The notes under the pieces were generated by a model. It made no database searches and was not told where the DNA came from. It saw only the letters and a program-made list of their open reading frames with translations. This document shows positions 7,732 to 16,571 of a stretch of DNA of 33,479 nt, piece after piece. Source of the stretch: Rhodospirillaceae bacterium (GTDB taxonomy: Bacteria > Pseudomonadota > Alphaproteobacteria > Rhodospirillales > UBA2165); the NCBI GenBank assembly GCA_018674495.1, contig JABHAA010000157.1, forward strand, positions 1-33,479, given 5' to 3'. The translations under genes and the position numbers were made by a program. Each line of letters opens with the position of its first letter. Within the stretch, counting starts at the first letter, position 1.

Positions 7732-9030
7732 TCACGATCTCGTTAATATATCGGCTTCCAGGCGGCCCATTCTCTGGATCAGCGTATAAACGCCAACGGC
7801 GACAGCGGTCTCGGCGGCAGCGGCGCGGCTGTTGGAATCGATGAGTTCGGTTTCGGCATCCAAAATATCATTGAGGGTTCGGTTTCCCAATTGCCTTTCG
7901 CGGCGGGCCAATTCCAAGAATTCCGCGGCAAGATTCGCCTGATTGCGGTCGAATTCCAGTTTTTCGCGCGCCGTTTCAAGAATATCCCAAGCATCGCGGA
8001 CATCCAGCTCTAGCTGGTCGCGGGCATCGCTGACCCGGCGCTCCCCCGCTGTGGCCGCGCCCTTGGCTGCCTTCAAAGTATTGATCGCCGTAAAGCCGAG
8101 GTTGAAGGGGAAATTCATTTCGACCTTGCCGAGCAGTTCCTGCTGGTTGCCGACGGTGCCGCCTGAATCTTTTTTGACGACCGCTTCGCCCACCATGTTG
8201 ACCACTGGAAAAAAGCCCGTGGCGCGTTGGGAATTAGCGATTTCCCGGTTGACGCGGGATGCGGTGGACGCCGATTTCAATGTGGGGTTTTCGCGCAACG
8301 CCGTATTGATCGCCTCTTCGACGCTGGCTGGCAATAAATCGATCGGCAAATTTGGCTTCTCAAGGGCGCCGGGATCTTCCACGTCGGCTTGAAATACCCG
8401 CCGGTAGGCGTTTCGCGCGGTCTTAAGCTCGCCCGCAGCGGCCGAGCGTTTCGACTGGGCGCCAGCCAGCTTCTGTTTGGAATCCAGCACGTCCGTGGAC
8501 AGTCCAGCGCCGCGTTCGACCAGGGCGTCTTCGATTTCGGTTTGGCGTTTGATATTGGATTCCGACTGCAACGCAAACATCAGAACCTCGGCCTTCAACC
8601 GAACATTCAAATAGGCTTCGATGGCGATCAGCAATATATCCTGGGTTTGCGCTTTCAAAGCGAATCGCGACGCCGAGCGGTTGAGTTTGCTGGCGCGAAT
8701 ATCGGCGTTGGTCTTGCCAAAATCCCACAAAAGCTGGGTAATCGATAGATCTGCTTCTCGGGTCGCCAGGTCGGTATCGTCCGATTCCGCCGGTTTGTTT
8801 TGCGCCTCGAACCCGTAATGGGCGGTCAGGTCCAATTGCGGAAACCATGCGCCTTGGGATGATTTGACGTTTTGGCTGGCGGCTTCCAGGTCAGCCTGAC
8901 TGGCTTTAATCAGGTTATGGGTTTCCAGCAATTCGGGAATCAATTCGCCAAGCGACTGGGCCTGCGCCGGCACGGACGCAACCATCAGAAAATCCAGCAT
9001 TAATAGGCCAATCCCACGCAACTTGTGCAT
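7732..9030 (-). CDS. TolC-family outer membrane channel of type I secretion
   Basis: A 432-residue outer membrane efflux protein, first gene of the secretion operon. A Sec signal peptide (MHKLRGIGLLMLDFLMV, with Ala-x-Ala cleavage near residue 25) is followed by two homologous repeats of long helices and short beta-strands. Family-typical stretches include LLWDFGKTNADI, ALRENPTLKSA and the C-terminal half ARRERQLGNRTLNDILDAE. The trimer would form the exit duct for the substrate. I start at ATG 9030 because it gives a compact basic signal peptide; an in-frame ATG at 9063 would add 11 residues but overlaps the tandem repeat upstream. A gap of 126 bp separates it from the substrate gene. Confidence 0.9.
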   Translation of the reverse strand: MHKLRGIGLLMLDFLMVASVPAQAQSLGELIPELLETHNLIKASQADLEAASQNVKSSQGAWFPQLDLTAHYGFEAQNKPAESDDTDLATREADLSITQLLWDFGKTNADIRASKLNRSASRFALKAQTQDILLIAIEAYLNVRLKAEVLMFALQSESNIKRQTEIEDALVERGAGLSTDVLDSKQKLAGAQSKRSAAAGELKTARNAYRRVFQADVEDPGALEKPNLPIDLLPASVEEAINTALRENPTLKSASTASRVNREIANSQRATGFFPVVNMVGEAVVKKDSGGTVGNQQELLGKVEMNFPFNLGFTAINTLKAAKGAATAGERRVSDARDQLELDVRDAWDILETAREKLEFDRNQANLAAEFLELARRERQLGNRTLNDILDAETELIDSNSRAAAAETAVAVGVYTLIQRMGRLEADILTRS

Positions 9031-9371
9031 GGATCGCACCCCCAAGTCCCCTCGCATTCTCATTCCCAGTACTGATACACCGTGTATATTCCCAGTACTG
9101 ATACACCGTGTATATTCAGAAAAATCCTACATAGAGTGTATTAACGCCTGAATAACACAAAATATTCCCGACGAATATTCGAGCCGCGATTCGGTATTGG
9201 ATAACACAATCTTATATTTAATTCAATGAATTGCATATGATTATTGCCACAATTGCAAATGTTTCCTCCCTTTAAAGTCTCTGTTTGCCCAGCCAAGACT
9301 GCCCACTCCTGGAAAATTACCTATACCGGTAAAGATTGTAATTTGGGGAAAGCAACAGATTTTGATTCAAC
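9031..9371. other. Intergenic control region of the secretion operon
   Basis: A 341-bp AT-rich stretch upstream of the TolC-like gene (minus strand) and downstream of the MFS gene. It contains the 26-bp tandem repeat with palindromes next to the tolC start, a degenerate third half-site near 9128-9143 (TACATAGAGTGTATTA), and a 10-bp palindrome CGAATATTCG at about 9173-9182. The part from about 9190 to 9370 shows no gene and no convincing terminator for the MFS gene. I could not fix a -35/-10 pair. Confidence 0.6.
9062..9117. repeat. Perfect 26-bp tandem repeat with nested palindromes (probable operator)
   Basis: Two identical 26-bp units begin at 9062 and 9088, and the match continues for four bases into a third unit. 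Each unit contains the palindrome CAGTACTG and the dyad ATACAC-C-GTGTAT. The repeat lies directly upstream of the TolC gene start, within its leader. Repeated dyads at a fixed spacing of about 2.5 helical turns suggest cooperative binding of a dimeric regulator. The regulator is unknown and not obviously encoded next to it. Confidence 0.85.
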
Positions 9372-10547
9372 CTATGGGCCCTTTTGGCGCGTGTCATTGG
9401 CCCGCAGGAATCTGTCTCGGAACAAATAGGCGGTGGCGATCAGGCTCCCGGCGGCAGCCGCGGCGGCCATGGCAAAATAGGCCTGGCCGCCAAATTGTGC
9501 GTAAAGCAGGCCGGAAAAAAAAGAAGCGATGCCCATGGCGATGCCGGCGACAAAGGCAGCGTAAATGGCTTGCGCGCTTGCCGAATGGCTGGGAGCGACA
9601 GTCTCGGTGATGAAATGCATGGCGCCCAAATGCGTGGCGCCGAAGGTAAAGGCATGCAGACTTTGCATGATGACGATCCAATAAATGCCGCCTTCGACGC
9701 CCATGGCGCCCCAACGGATCACGCCGGCAAGCCCGCCTAGAAGAACCAATCCGATCGCGCCGAAGCGGCGCATCAAATAGGCGCCGAAGGCAAACAGGAT
9801 GATTTCCGCGAACACGCCTTCCGCCCAAAACAGGCCGATTACGCCGTCCGAATATCCGGCGCTGCGCCAATGGATGGTGCCGAAGCCGTACAACACCGCA
9901 TGGCTGGCCTGGATCAATCCGACGGCAAACAAAAAGACCATGAAGCGGACGTTGCGGATAACCGGCCATAGCGCCAGCCGGTGCGGGCCTGAGGCGGGCG
10001 CCTTGTAGCCAGGCAGCATAAGGCAGGAAACAAAGGTGATGACGATGCCGGCCAAGGCGGCGCTGTAGATCAAATCGGCGCCGCGTCCGGTCAAGAACCA
10101 GCCGAGGCCGATGGAGGTTATGATAAAGGTGATCGAGCCCCAGAGCCGGATGCGCCCGTAATCAAGTTTGTCGGCTCCGACGCCGAGCATGGTCAGGCTT
10201 TCCGCCAACGGTTGCGTCGCCGACCAGAAGGTGAAGAAAAACAGAGTCACCAAAAGGATTGGCCAAAAACCATGGGCGCCCTGAAAAAACAGAAAAGCGA
10301 TAATCGCCAGCCCCGACAGCAATCCCATCAGACGCTTGCGCTCGCCGCCCCGGTCGGCGGCCTGGGCAATCAGTGGATTGGTCAGCACTCGAAGCCCGGT
10401 GGCTGCCGCGATGAGGAAACCGATTTCCGGCGCGCTCAATCCCCGCTCCGACAGCCAGACCGGCCAGAACGGCAGGAACACGCCGACGGCGCCGAAGTAG
10501 GCCGCGTAGTAAAAGGACAGTCTCGGGGCCGGCGAGCGGGGCGGCAT
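9372..10547 (-). CDS. MFS transporter, LacY/HcaT-like (MFS_1-like) family
   Basis: A 391-residue inner-membrane permease with about 12 hydrophobic helices. The N-terminal SFYYAAYFGAVGVFLPFWPVWL followed by a loop with ADRGGERKRL, and the motif DYGRIRLWGSI, match the group containing phenylpropionate (HcaT) and sugar:proton symporters; the substrate cannot be read from sequence. I start at ATG 10547, 26 bp after the stop of the gamma-glutamyltransferase gene, rather than at an upstream start that would overlap that gene and add a non-hydrophobic Arg-rich tail. The two minus-strand genes probably share one transcript, so the permease could import or export a substrate or product of that enzyme. 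Confidence 0.85.
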   Translation of the reverse strand: MPPRSPAPRLSFYYAAYFGAVGVFLPFWPVWLSERGLSAPEIGFLIAAATGLRVLTNPLIAQAADRGGERKRLMGLLSGLAIIAFLFFQGAHGFWPILLVTLFFFTFWSATQPLAESLTMLGVGADKLDYGRIRLWGSITFIITSIGLGWFLTGRGADLIYSAALAGIVITFVSCLMLPGYKAPASGPHRLALWPVIRNVRFMVFLFAVGLIQASHAVLYGFGTIHWRSAGYSDGVIGLFWAEGVFAEIILFAFGAYLMRRFGAIGLVLLGGLAGVIRWGAMGVEGGIYWIVIMQSLHAFTFGATHLGAMHFITETVAPSHSASAQAIYAAFVAGIAMGIASFFSGLLYAQFGGQAYFAMAAAAAAGSLIATAYLFRDRFLRANDTRQKGP

Positions 10548-10573
10548 CGTGTTAGGCGTCCGGCTCCGGGCGC

Positions 10574-12172
10574 CTAATAACCGATTGCCATGCCATCTTT
10601 GCGCGGCTCGGACGCGCCGCGCAGCACACCTTCGTCCCAATCGATCCAGATGGCTTGCGCGCCGCCGATGGGGCGGGGCGGGATATAGGTGCTGTGTCCC
10701 AGCGCTTCGAGCCCGGCACGCACGTCTGCGGGCAGGCCGCTTTCCACCTGCACCCTTTGCTCGGGATCATCCACATCGGGAAACACACGGGTCAGGTCCA
10801 AGGCTTCCTGCAGGTCCATGTCCCAGTCGATCAGGTTGGTCAGAAGATGCGCGTGCCCGCAAGCCTGGTACTGACCGCCCATCACGCCGAACGGCATTTG
10901 CGCACGACCATCATTGACCAGCATGCCGGGGATGATGGTGTGCAGGGGGCGCTTGTTCGGCTCGATGCAATTGGGGTGGCCGGGATCGATGACGAACCCC
11001 TGACCCCGATTTTGTAAGACGATGCCGCTTTCCGGCGCCACCTGGCCGGAACCGAACGGAGCGAACAGCGTGTTGATGAAGCTGACCGCGTTGCGGTCCT
11101 TGTCGACAACGCTCAAATACACCGTGTCCTCATGGCGGGGCAGATCCGATGGCGGCAGTTCCGCCATTCGTTTGCCCGGATCGATGCGCGCCCGCTCGGC
11201 GTCCGCATGTGCCGCCGACAGCCAGGTCTCCACCGGGACATCGGAAAAATCGGGATCGCCGAGGGCCTTGGTGCGGTTGCGGTACGCAAGGCGGGCGCAT
11301 TCGATTTCCAGATGCAGGCGTTCGGCGGACACCGGGTCCATCGATCCCAGATCAAACCCCGACAGGATATTCAGCATTTCAAGGGCGATGATGCCCTGGC
11401 CATTGGGCGGACATTCATAGACGTCGTAGCCCCGGTAATTGGTTTTGATCGGCGTCACGTATTCGCCCTTCGCGCCCGAGAAATCATCCAGCGTATGCAG
11501 ACCGCCTCGTGATTGCAGGAACGTCACTATGTCTTCGGCAATGGCGCCTTGGTAAAACCCGGCGCGCCCCTTTTCGGCGATGGTCTCCAGCGATTTGGCC
11601 AGCAACGGCAATTTGACCACCGTTCCCAGCCCCGGCGCCTTGCCGTCTTTCAAATAATATTTGGCGGCGGTCGGATCGGCGGAGAGCAAGCCCACGTTCA
11701 TTTCCCAATCGGTCTGCGTGCGGTGGCCGATGGGATAGCCGTCGCGGGCGAAACGGATGGCGGGCTGCAAGAGTTGGTCGAGGCTCATGGTGCCGTGGTC
11801 TTCGGTCAGCCGCGCCCAGGCATCGACGGCGCCGGGTATGGTGACCGCATGGGGCGTTTGCCGCTCTATCGTGGTGATGCCGTTTTCCAGATACCATTCC
11901 GGCGTGGCCGCCTTCGGGGCGCGCCCGGAGCCATTATAGGCAACCACGTCGCCGCCCTTCGGCGAATAAAGGCAAAAACAATCACCGCCGATGCCGGTCG
12001 ATTGCGGCTCCACCACACACTGCACGGCCACGGCCGCGATGGCCGCATCCATGGCGTTGCCGCCCGCCTGCAATATCTCGATGGCGGTGATCGACGACAG
12101 GGGCTGCGAAGTGGCGGCCATGCCGTTGGTGGTGAATACGGTGGATCGTCCGGGCTGGTCGAGCGGGCGCAT
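10574..12172 (-). CDS. Gamma-glutamyltransferase family Ntn hydrolase
   Basis: A 532-residue protein of the gamma-glutamyltranspeptidase/cephalosporin acylase family, which self-cleaves before a threonine that becomes the N-terminal nucleophile. The family block AGGNAMDAAIA is at 36-46, and VEPQSTGIGGD at 54-64. The predicted cleavage/nucleophile site is DT-VYLSVVD, with Thr350 at the position of Thr391 of E. coli GGT; the GSGQ-like segment follows. There is no clear signal peptide, unlike periplasmic GGTs, so it resembles the YwrD-like cytoplasmic branch. The natural substrate may be a gamma-glutamyl amide or another amide. ATG 12172 is preceded by AGAGGA. It is divergently transcribed from the SDR gene and lies upstream of the MFS gene. 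Confidence 0.88.
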   Translation of the reverse strand: MRPLDQPGRSTVFTTNGMAATSQPLSSITAIEILQAGGNAMDAAIAAVAVQCVVEPQSTGIGGDCFCLYSPKGGDVVAYNGSGRAPKAATPEWYLENGITTIERQTPHAVTIPGAVDAWARLTEDHGTMSLDQLLQPAIRFARDGYPIGHRTQTDWEMNVGLLSADPTAAKYYLKDGKAPGLGTVVKLPLLAKSLETIAEKGRAGFYQGAIAEDIVTFLQSRGGLHTLDDFSGAKGEYVTPIKTNYRGYDVYECPPNGQGIIALEMLNILSGFDLGSMDPVSAERLHLEIECARLAYRNRTKALGDPDFSDVPVETWLSAAHADAERARIDPGKRMAELPPSDLPRHEDTVYLSVVDKDRNAVSFINTLFAPFGSGQVAPESGIVLQNRGQGFVIDPGHPNCIEPNKRPLHTIIPGMLVNDGRAQMPFGVMGGQYQACGHAHLLTNLIDWDMDLQEALDLTRVFPDVDDPEQRVQVESGLPADVRAGLEALGHSTYIPPRPIGGAQAIWIDWDEGVLRGASEPRKDGMAIGY

Positions 12173-12291
12173 GTATTGTCCTCTTAGGTTCTGGTTATGA
12201 TATTGTCTTTGCTTATTGGCTGCGTAAAATTTATATCGCGGCTTGGGCGCGGCGTCACGCATCGCCGGTTATATGGATAAAGGAGCGTTCC
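12173..12291. promoter_or_regulatory. Divergent promoter region between the GGT-like and SDR genes
   Basis: These 119 bases separate two genes read outwards and must hold both promoters. The segment around 12195-12235 is AT-rich (ATGATATTG, AAATTTATAT). AAAGGAG at 12279-12285 is the ribosome site for the SDR gene. I cannot assign -35/-10 boxes with confidence. Confidence 0.5.
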
Positions 12292-13077
12292 GTGGATTTG
12301 GGAATTCGAGGTAAGAAAGCATTGGTGCTTGGCGCATCGCAAGGCATGGGGGCGGCCATTGCCCGGGCGCTGGCGGGGGAGGGTTGCGATCTGGTGATTG
12401 GCGCCCGCTCCAAAGATGCCTTGGCGGAACTCGCCGCCGAGCTGGCGTCCGAACATGGCGTTGCCACAGAGACCTATGGCATCGATCTTTCCAATGCAGC
12501 CGCTGTGGAAAAACTCTGCGCCGCAATTGAAAACGAAATCAAGCCCGATATCTTGCTCAACAATACAGGTGGGCCGCCGCCGAGCGGCGCCATCGGCGTT
12601 GCCACCGATGTCTGGCAGCGCGCGTTTCAAAGTCTGTTCATGAGCACCGTTCGCATCACCGAGGCCGCCGTTGTCGGCATGCGCGCGCGGCGATGGGGGC
12701 GGGTGCTGACCATTGCCTCGTCGGGGGTTCAGCAGCCGATCCCAAATCTGGCGGTCTCCAATTCGTTGCGCCCGTCGGTGATCGGATTTTCCAAATCCCT
12801 CGCCAATGAGGTTGCCGGCGATGGCGTCACGGTCAATGTCATCTTGCCAGGCCGTATCGAGACCAACCGGATGATCCAGATCGATCAGGCCAACGCCGAG
12901 CGCCAAGGTAAGTCGGTGCCCGAATTGCAGGCCGCGTCCCTCGGAAACATTCCTGCCGGGCGGTTCGGAACCACCGAAGAGTTCGCCGCCGTCGCCGCGT
13001 TCCTGATGAGTGCGCCGGCCAGCTACGTCACCGGCTCGACGATCCGCGTCGATGGCGGCGCCATCAAAGGGATTTAG
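12292..13077 (+). CDS. SDR family oxidoreductase-like protein with atypical active site
   Basis: A 261-residue short-chain dehydrogenase/reductase fold. The nucleotide-binding motif GASQGMG is at 14-20, the NNTGG segment (NNAG equivalent) at 90-94, and the C-terminal block SYVTGSTIRVDGGAIKG is intact. The catalytic YxxxK is replaced: residues 156-160 read SNSLR, with Ser for Tyr and Arg for Lys, although the preceding serine region (IASSGV, 141-146) is present. It may be a non-classical SDR subgroup or a non-oxidoreductase binding protein. The GTG start is supported by AAAGGAG seven bases upstream. Only 15 bp separate it from the cyclase/ATPase gene, so the two are probably co-transcribed. 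Confidence 0.88.
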   Translation: MDLGIRGKKALVLGASQGMGAAIARALAGEGCDLVIGARSKDALAELAAELASEHGVATETYGIDLSNAAAVEKLCAAIENEIKPDILLNNTGGPPPSGAIGVATDVWQRAFQSLFMSTVRITEAAVVGMRARRWGRVLTIASSGVQQPIPNLAVSNSLRPSVIGFSKSLANEVAGDGVTVNVILPGRIETNRMIQIDQANAERQGKSVPELQAASLGNIPAGRFGTTEEFAAVAAFLMSAPASYVTGSTIRVDGGAIKGI

Positions 13078-13092
13078 GGCAGCAAGTTCCCC

Positions 13093-16000
13093 ATGAAATG
13101 TCCCAATTGCCTGGCCGAGAACGCCACCGACAATAAATTCTGCGGCCAATGCGGAACGCCTTTGCCCGAAGGCTGCCCCGAATGCGGCGCCGAAAATCCG
13201 GACGGCAACAAGTTCTGCGGCCAATGCGGCACCCCCTTGGGCATTGGTGATGTCGCATCCTCCGCACCCCCCGCGCCATCGCCGCCGCCGAGCAAAGCGG
13301 GGGAGCAGGGGGCCGAGCGCCGGCATCTTACAGTCATGTTTTGTGATCTGGCCAACTCGACCGCGCTCTCCGAACAGTTCGATCCCGAAGACCTGAAGGA
13401 TGTGATCTCCGAATTTCAGAAAATGTGCGCGGCCGAGATCGAAACCTTCGGCGGCTATATCGCCCGTTATATGGGCGACGGCATTTTGGTCTATTTCGGC
13501 TATCCGACGGCAACTGAGAATGACCCGGAAAGATCGGTGCGCGCCGGGTTGCGCATCGCCGCCGGCATCGCCGCCCTGGAGCCGCGCCCGGGATTGCGCT
13601 TGCACGTGCGCGTCGGCATCGCAACGGGAAGCGTCGTCGCCGGCGAGATCATCGGCGAAGGCGCGTCCGAGGAACACGCGGTGCTTGGCGTGACGCCCAA
13701 CCTTGCCGCACGGCTGCAATCGCTGGCGCCGCTTGACGGGGTTGTTATCAGCGATGCGACGCATCGGCTCTCGGCCGGATTTTTTGAGTTCGATGATCTT
13801 GGGCTTCATCCGCTCAAAGGTATCGCCGAGCCGCAGCAGGCCTGGCAGGCAATCGGAGAAAACTTCGCCGCGTCGCGTTTCGAAGCGGCGTCCCGCCGGG
13901 GCCTTACGCCGATGGTCGGGCGCGGCGAGGAGATCGCCTTGCTGCAAAACCGCTGGCGGCAATCGGTTGCCGGCGAAGGCCAGGTTGTTATCCTGTCGGG
14001 CGAAGCCGGTGTCGGAAAATCCCGTATCGTTGATGGCTTCCGCCAGGATCTGGTGGGCGTGGATCATGGCTTTATCTATCTTGCCTGCACGCCGTTTCAC
14101 TCCAACTCGGCGCTCTACCCGGTGATCGACTGCCTGGAAAGGGTGCTTGGCATCGAGAAAGACGATGACGCAGGGACGCGCGCCGCCAAGCTGGATGGGT
14201 TCATCAGCGAGCTGGAATTGGATGCGTCCGCGTTGACCCCGTATATCGGCCCGCTGTTGTTTGAGCCAATCGATGACCGCCACGCCGCGCCGGACGAAAA
14301 CCCCGAGGAACGCAAGCGCCGCTTGTTCGAGGCCTTGCTGACCATTCTCGCCGTACAGACTGGCAGGCGTCCACTGCTGATGATTGCCGAGGACATCCAT
14401 TGGGTCGATCCATCGACCGAGGAATTCCTGGGCGCTCTTATCGACCGGACCCGGGATTTGAAATTGTTTCTGCTGATGGCGAGCCGCCCGGAATACGTTG
14501 TGCCCTGGTCCGGGCAGCCGCATGTGACGACGCTGGCATTGAACCGGCTGGGGCGTTCCGACAGCGCAGATTTGATCAACCGGGTCACCGGCGGCAAGGC
14601 GTTGCCTGCCGAGGTGATGGAGCAAATCGTTTTGAAGACGGACGGCGTGCCGTTGTTTGTCGAGGAGTTGACCAAGACGGTGCTCGAATCCGGTCTGGTC
14701 GTCGAGGACGGCGATCAATACCGCCTCGACGGCCCGTTGACGGCGCTGGCAATCCCGGAATCGCTCCAGGATTCGTTGATGGCCCGGCTCGATCGCTTGT
14801 CGCCGGTGAAAGAAGTGGCGCAATTGGCGTCGGTCATCGGGCGCGCCTTCGACGAAGAATTGCTGGCCGCTATTTCCTTCCAATCGGCGGCGGAACTGCG
14901 CGCCTCCCTGGCCACGCTGGTGGATGCGGAGATGATCTATCAGCGCAGCTTGCCGCCCACCGCGCGCTACGAGTTTAAGCATGCGATGGTCCAGGATGTT
15001 GCCTATGAATCGCTCCTCAAAAGCACCCGCCAGACTTTCCATAAGCGGGTCGCCGAAACCCTGGAATCGCAATTTCCGGCGAAGGCCGCCGCCGAGCCCG
15101 AAATTATCGGCCACCATTTCACCGAAGCCGGCATGGCCGGGCGCGCCATTCCTTGCTGGCGCGAAGCCGCGGCGCGCGCCCTGCAAACCTGGGCCAGCCT
15201 TGAAGCCGTCAATCACCTGATTAAAGCCTTGGATCTCTTGGGCGGGCTCGACGCGGATGCGGAGGCGGGTGCCGATGAGGTTCAAATGCTGATCGATCTG
15301 GTTTCGGCGTTGCGCATTTTGGACCGCTACGACGAGGCGCTGAGCTATCTTGACCGGGCCGAGGCCGCCGCCACCGCTGCCGGCCAGATCGAACAATTGT
15401 CGCTGATCCATTATTACCGGGGAAACATTTATTTCCCGCTCGGCAATATCGATGGCTGCCTGCAAGAGCACAGCCAAGCGCGCGAATTTGCGCACCAGGC
15501 GGGCTCGCCGGAAAAAGAGGCGCGCGCTCTCTCCGGGCTTGGCGATGCTTATTATCTGCGCGGCCAAATGATTACCGCCAACAAAATGTTCGATGAATGC
15601 GTCACCATTATTCGCGAGCATGATTTGACGGTTATCGAGCCGGTCAATCTTTCCATGCGCGGTCACACGGCTCTTTATATGGACCGTATCCAGGAGGGAT
15701 TGGAGGATGTTGGCGCTGCTGCCGAGCGCGCGGCGATGAGCGGCAACCGCCGCGCCGAGATGGTGGCCAGGGGCAGTTGCGCGGGCAAATTGCAGTTCGA
15801 CAATCAGGACTATGCGGGCGCCAAGAAGAGCTGCGCCCGCGCCCTCGATCTGGCGCGCCAGTTGGGCGCGCGCCGCTTCGAGCCAATCAATCAAGTGCTC
15901 CTCGCCAAGGTGGCGCTGATCGAGGGCAACCGCGCCGAAGCCATCCGGATCGCCGAGGAAGCGGTTGAGACTTGCCGCGAGACCGGTTTCAATTTTGCAG

Positions 16001-16275
16001 GGCCGATGGCCCTCGGTGCGCTGGCCGTAGTAACCGATGACGCCGATGTCAGAGCCCGAGCGCTTTTGGAGGGCATGCAAACCTTGCAACAGGATTGCGT
16101 CAGTCATTGTTATCTTTGGTTCTACCGCGATGCCTTGGAGGTGGCGGTGATGGACGAAGATTGGCCGGCCGTGGAAACCTATGCCAAAGCCGCCGAGACC
16201 TATACAGAAGTCGAGCCGCTGCCATGGATGGACCGCTTCATCGCCGCCGCCCGCGCTGCCGCGCCCGGCCATTAA
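13093..16275 (+). CDS. Zinc-ribbon / class III nucleotide cyclase / STAND ATPase / TPR protein
   Basis: A 1060-residue multidomain signalling protein. Two zinc ribbons occupy the N-terminus (Cys3, 6, 17, 20 and Cys28, 31, 42, 45), followed by a Pro-rich linker. A class III adenylate/guanylate cyclase domain (about 75-255) has the metal-binding segments MFCDLANST and YMGDGILVYFG and the conserved VGIATGSVVAGEIIG. A STAND/AAA-like ATPase follows, with MVGRGEEIALL, Walker A GEAGVGKS (303-310) and Walker B-like LLMIAEDIHWVDP. The C-terminal 500 residues are helical TPR-like repeats. In such proteins the TPR part is thought to bind a ligand or partner and to control the ATPase and cyclase. It would produce cAMP or cGMP in the cytoplasm; which one cannot be read here. 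Confidence 0.9.
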   Translation: MKCPNCLAENATDNKFCGQCGTPLPEGCPECGAENPDGNKFCGQCGTPLGIGDVASSAPPAPSPPPSKAGEQGAERRHLTVMFCDLANSTALSEQFDPEDLKDVISEFQKMCAAEIETFGGYIARYMGDGILVYFGYPTATENDPERSVRAGLRIAAGIAALEPRPGLRLHVRVGIATGSVVAGEIIGEGASEEHAVLGVTPNLAARLQSLAPLDGVVISDATHRLSAGFFEFDDLGLHPLKGIAEPQQAWQAIGENFAASRFEAASRRGLTPMVGRGEEIALLQNRWRQSVAGEGQVVILSGEAGVGKSRIVDGFRQDLVGVDHGFIYLACTPFHSNSALYPVIDCLERVLGIEKDDDAGTRAAKLDGFISELELDASALTPYIGPLLFEPIDDRHAAPDENPEERKRRLFEALLTILAVQTGRRPLLMIAEDIHWVDPSTEEFLGALIDRTRDLKLFLLMASRPEYVVPWSGQPHVTTLALNRLGRSDSADLINRVTGGKALPAEVMEQIVLKTDGVPLFVEELTKTVLESGLVVEDGDQYRLDGPLTALAIPESLQDSLMARLDRLSPVKEVAQLASVIGRAFDEELLAAISFQSAAELRASLATLVDAEMIYQRSLPPTARYEFKHAMVQDVAYESLLKSTRQTFHKRVAETLESQFPAKAAAEPEIIGHHFTEAGMAGRAIPCWREAAARALQTWASLEAVNHLIKALDLLGGLDADAEAGADEVQMLIDLVSALRILDRYDEALSYLDRAEAAATAAGQIEQLSLIHYYRGNIYFPLGNIDGCLQEHSQAREFAHQAGSPEKEARALSGLGDAYYLRGQMITANKMFDECVTIIREHDLTVIEPVNLSMRGHTALYMDRIQEGLEDVGAAAERAAMSGNRRAEMVARGSCAGKLQFDNQDYAGAKKSCARALDLARQLGARRFEPINQVLLAKVALIEGNRAEAIRIAEEAVETCRETGFNFAGPMALGALAVVTDDADVRARALLEGMQTLQQDCVSHCYLWFYRDALEVAVMDEDWPAVETYAKAAETYTEVEPLPWMDRFIAAARAAAPGH

Positions 16276-16331
16276 TAAAACTCTAAACAATTTTCGTTAG
16301 CCTCGCTTTTCAATAACAAAGGTGGTGTCTG

Positions 16332-16571
16332 ATGAAATTCGCAATAACGCTAGTGGCGGCGACGCTTCTCCTCGGCGCCTGCTCTAGCTTTAAAAAGGGC
16401 GAGGTTATGCAAAGCTCCGATGCGGAGATACGCATCGCCATCGGCTACGATGCCGCCAACGAAGGCGTCGATACCTTCCGCCAGGCAACCGAACATTGCG
16501 CCGATGAAGACCATATCGCGGTCTGGTATGGCCACGATAACGACGGCCACCTAGTGTATCGCTGCGAGTAG
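16332..16571 (+). CDS. Small predicted lipoprotein
   Basis: A 79-residue protein with a lipoprotein signal: a short hydrophobic stretch (FAITLVAATLLLGAC) with lipobox LLGAC and Cys17 as the predicted lipidation site. The mature part of about 62 residues has two further cysteines (in TEHCADE and the C-terminal YRCE), which could form a disulfide in the periplasm. AAAGGTGG precedes the ATG. No family is recognised beyond a general resemblance to short alphaproteobacterial lipoproteins. It stands alone between the cyclase and the binding-protein gene. Confidence 0.8.
   Translation: MKFAITLVAATLLLGACSSFKKGEVMQSSDAEIRIAIGYDAANEGVDTFRQATEHCADEDHIAVWYGHDNDGHLVYRCE

Noticed and set aside
12184..16290. 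Very long open minus-strand frame (1368 codons) across the SDR and cyclase genes
   Set aside because: It lies fully antisense to two well-recognised proteins, has no recognisable motif, and is rich in Gly, Arg, Gln and His as expected of a shadow frame in GC-rich DNA.
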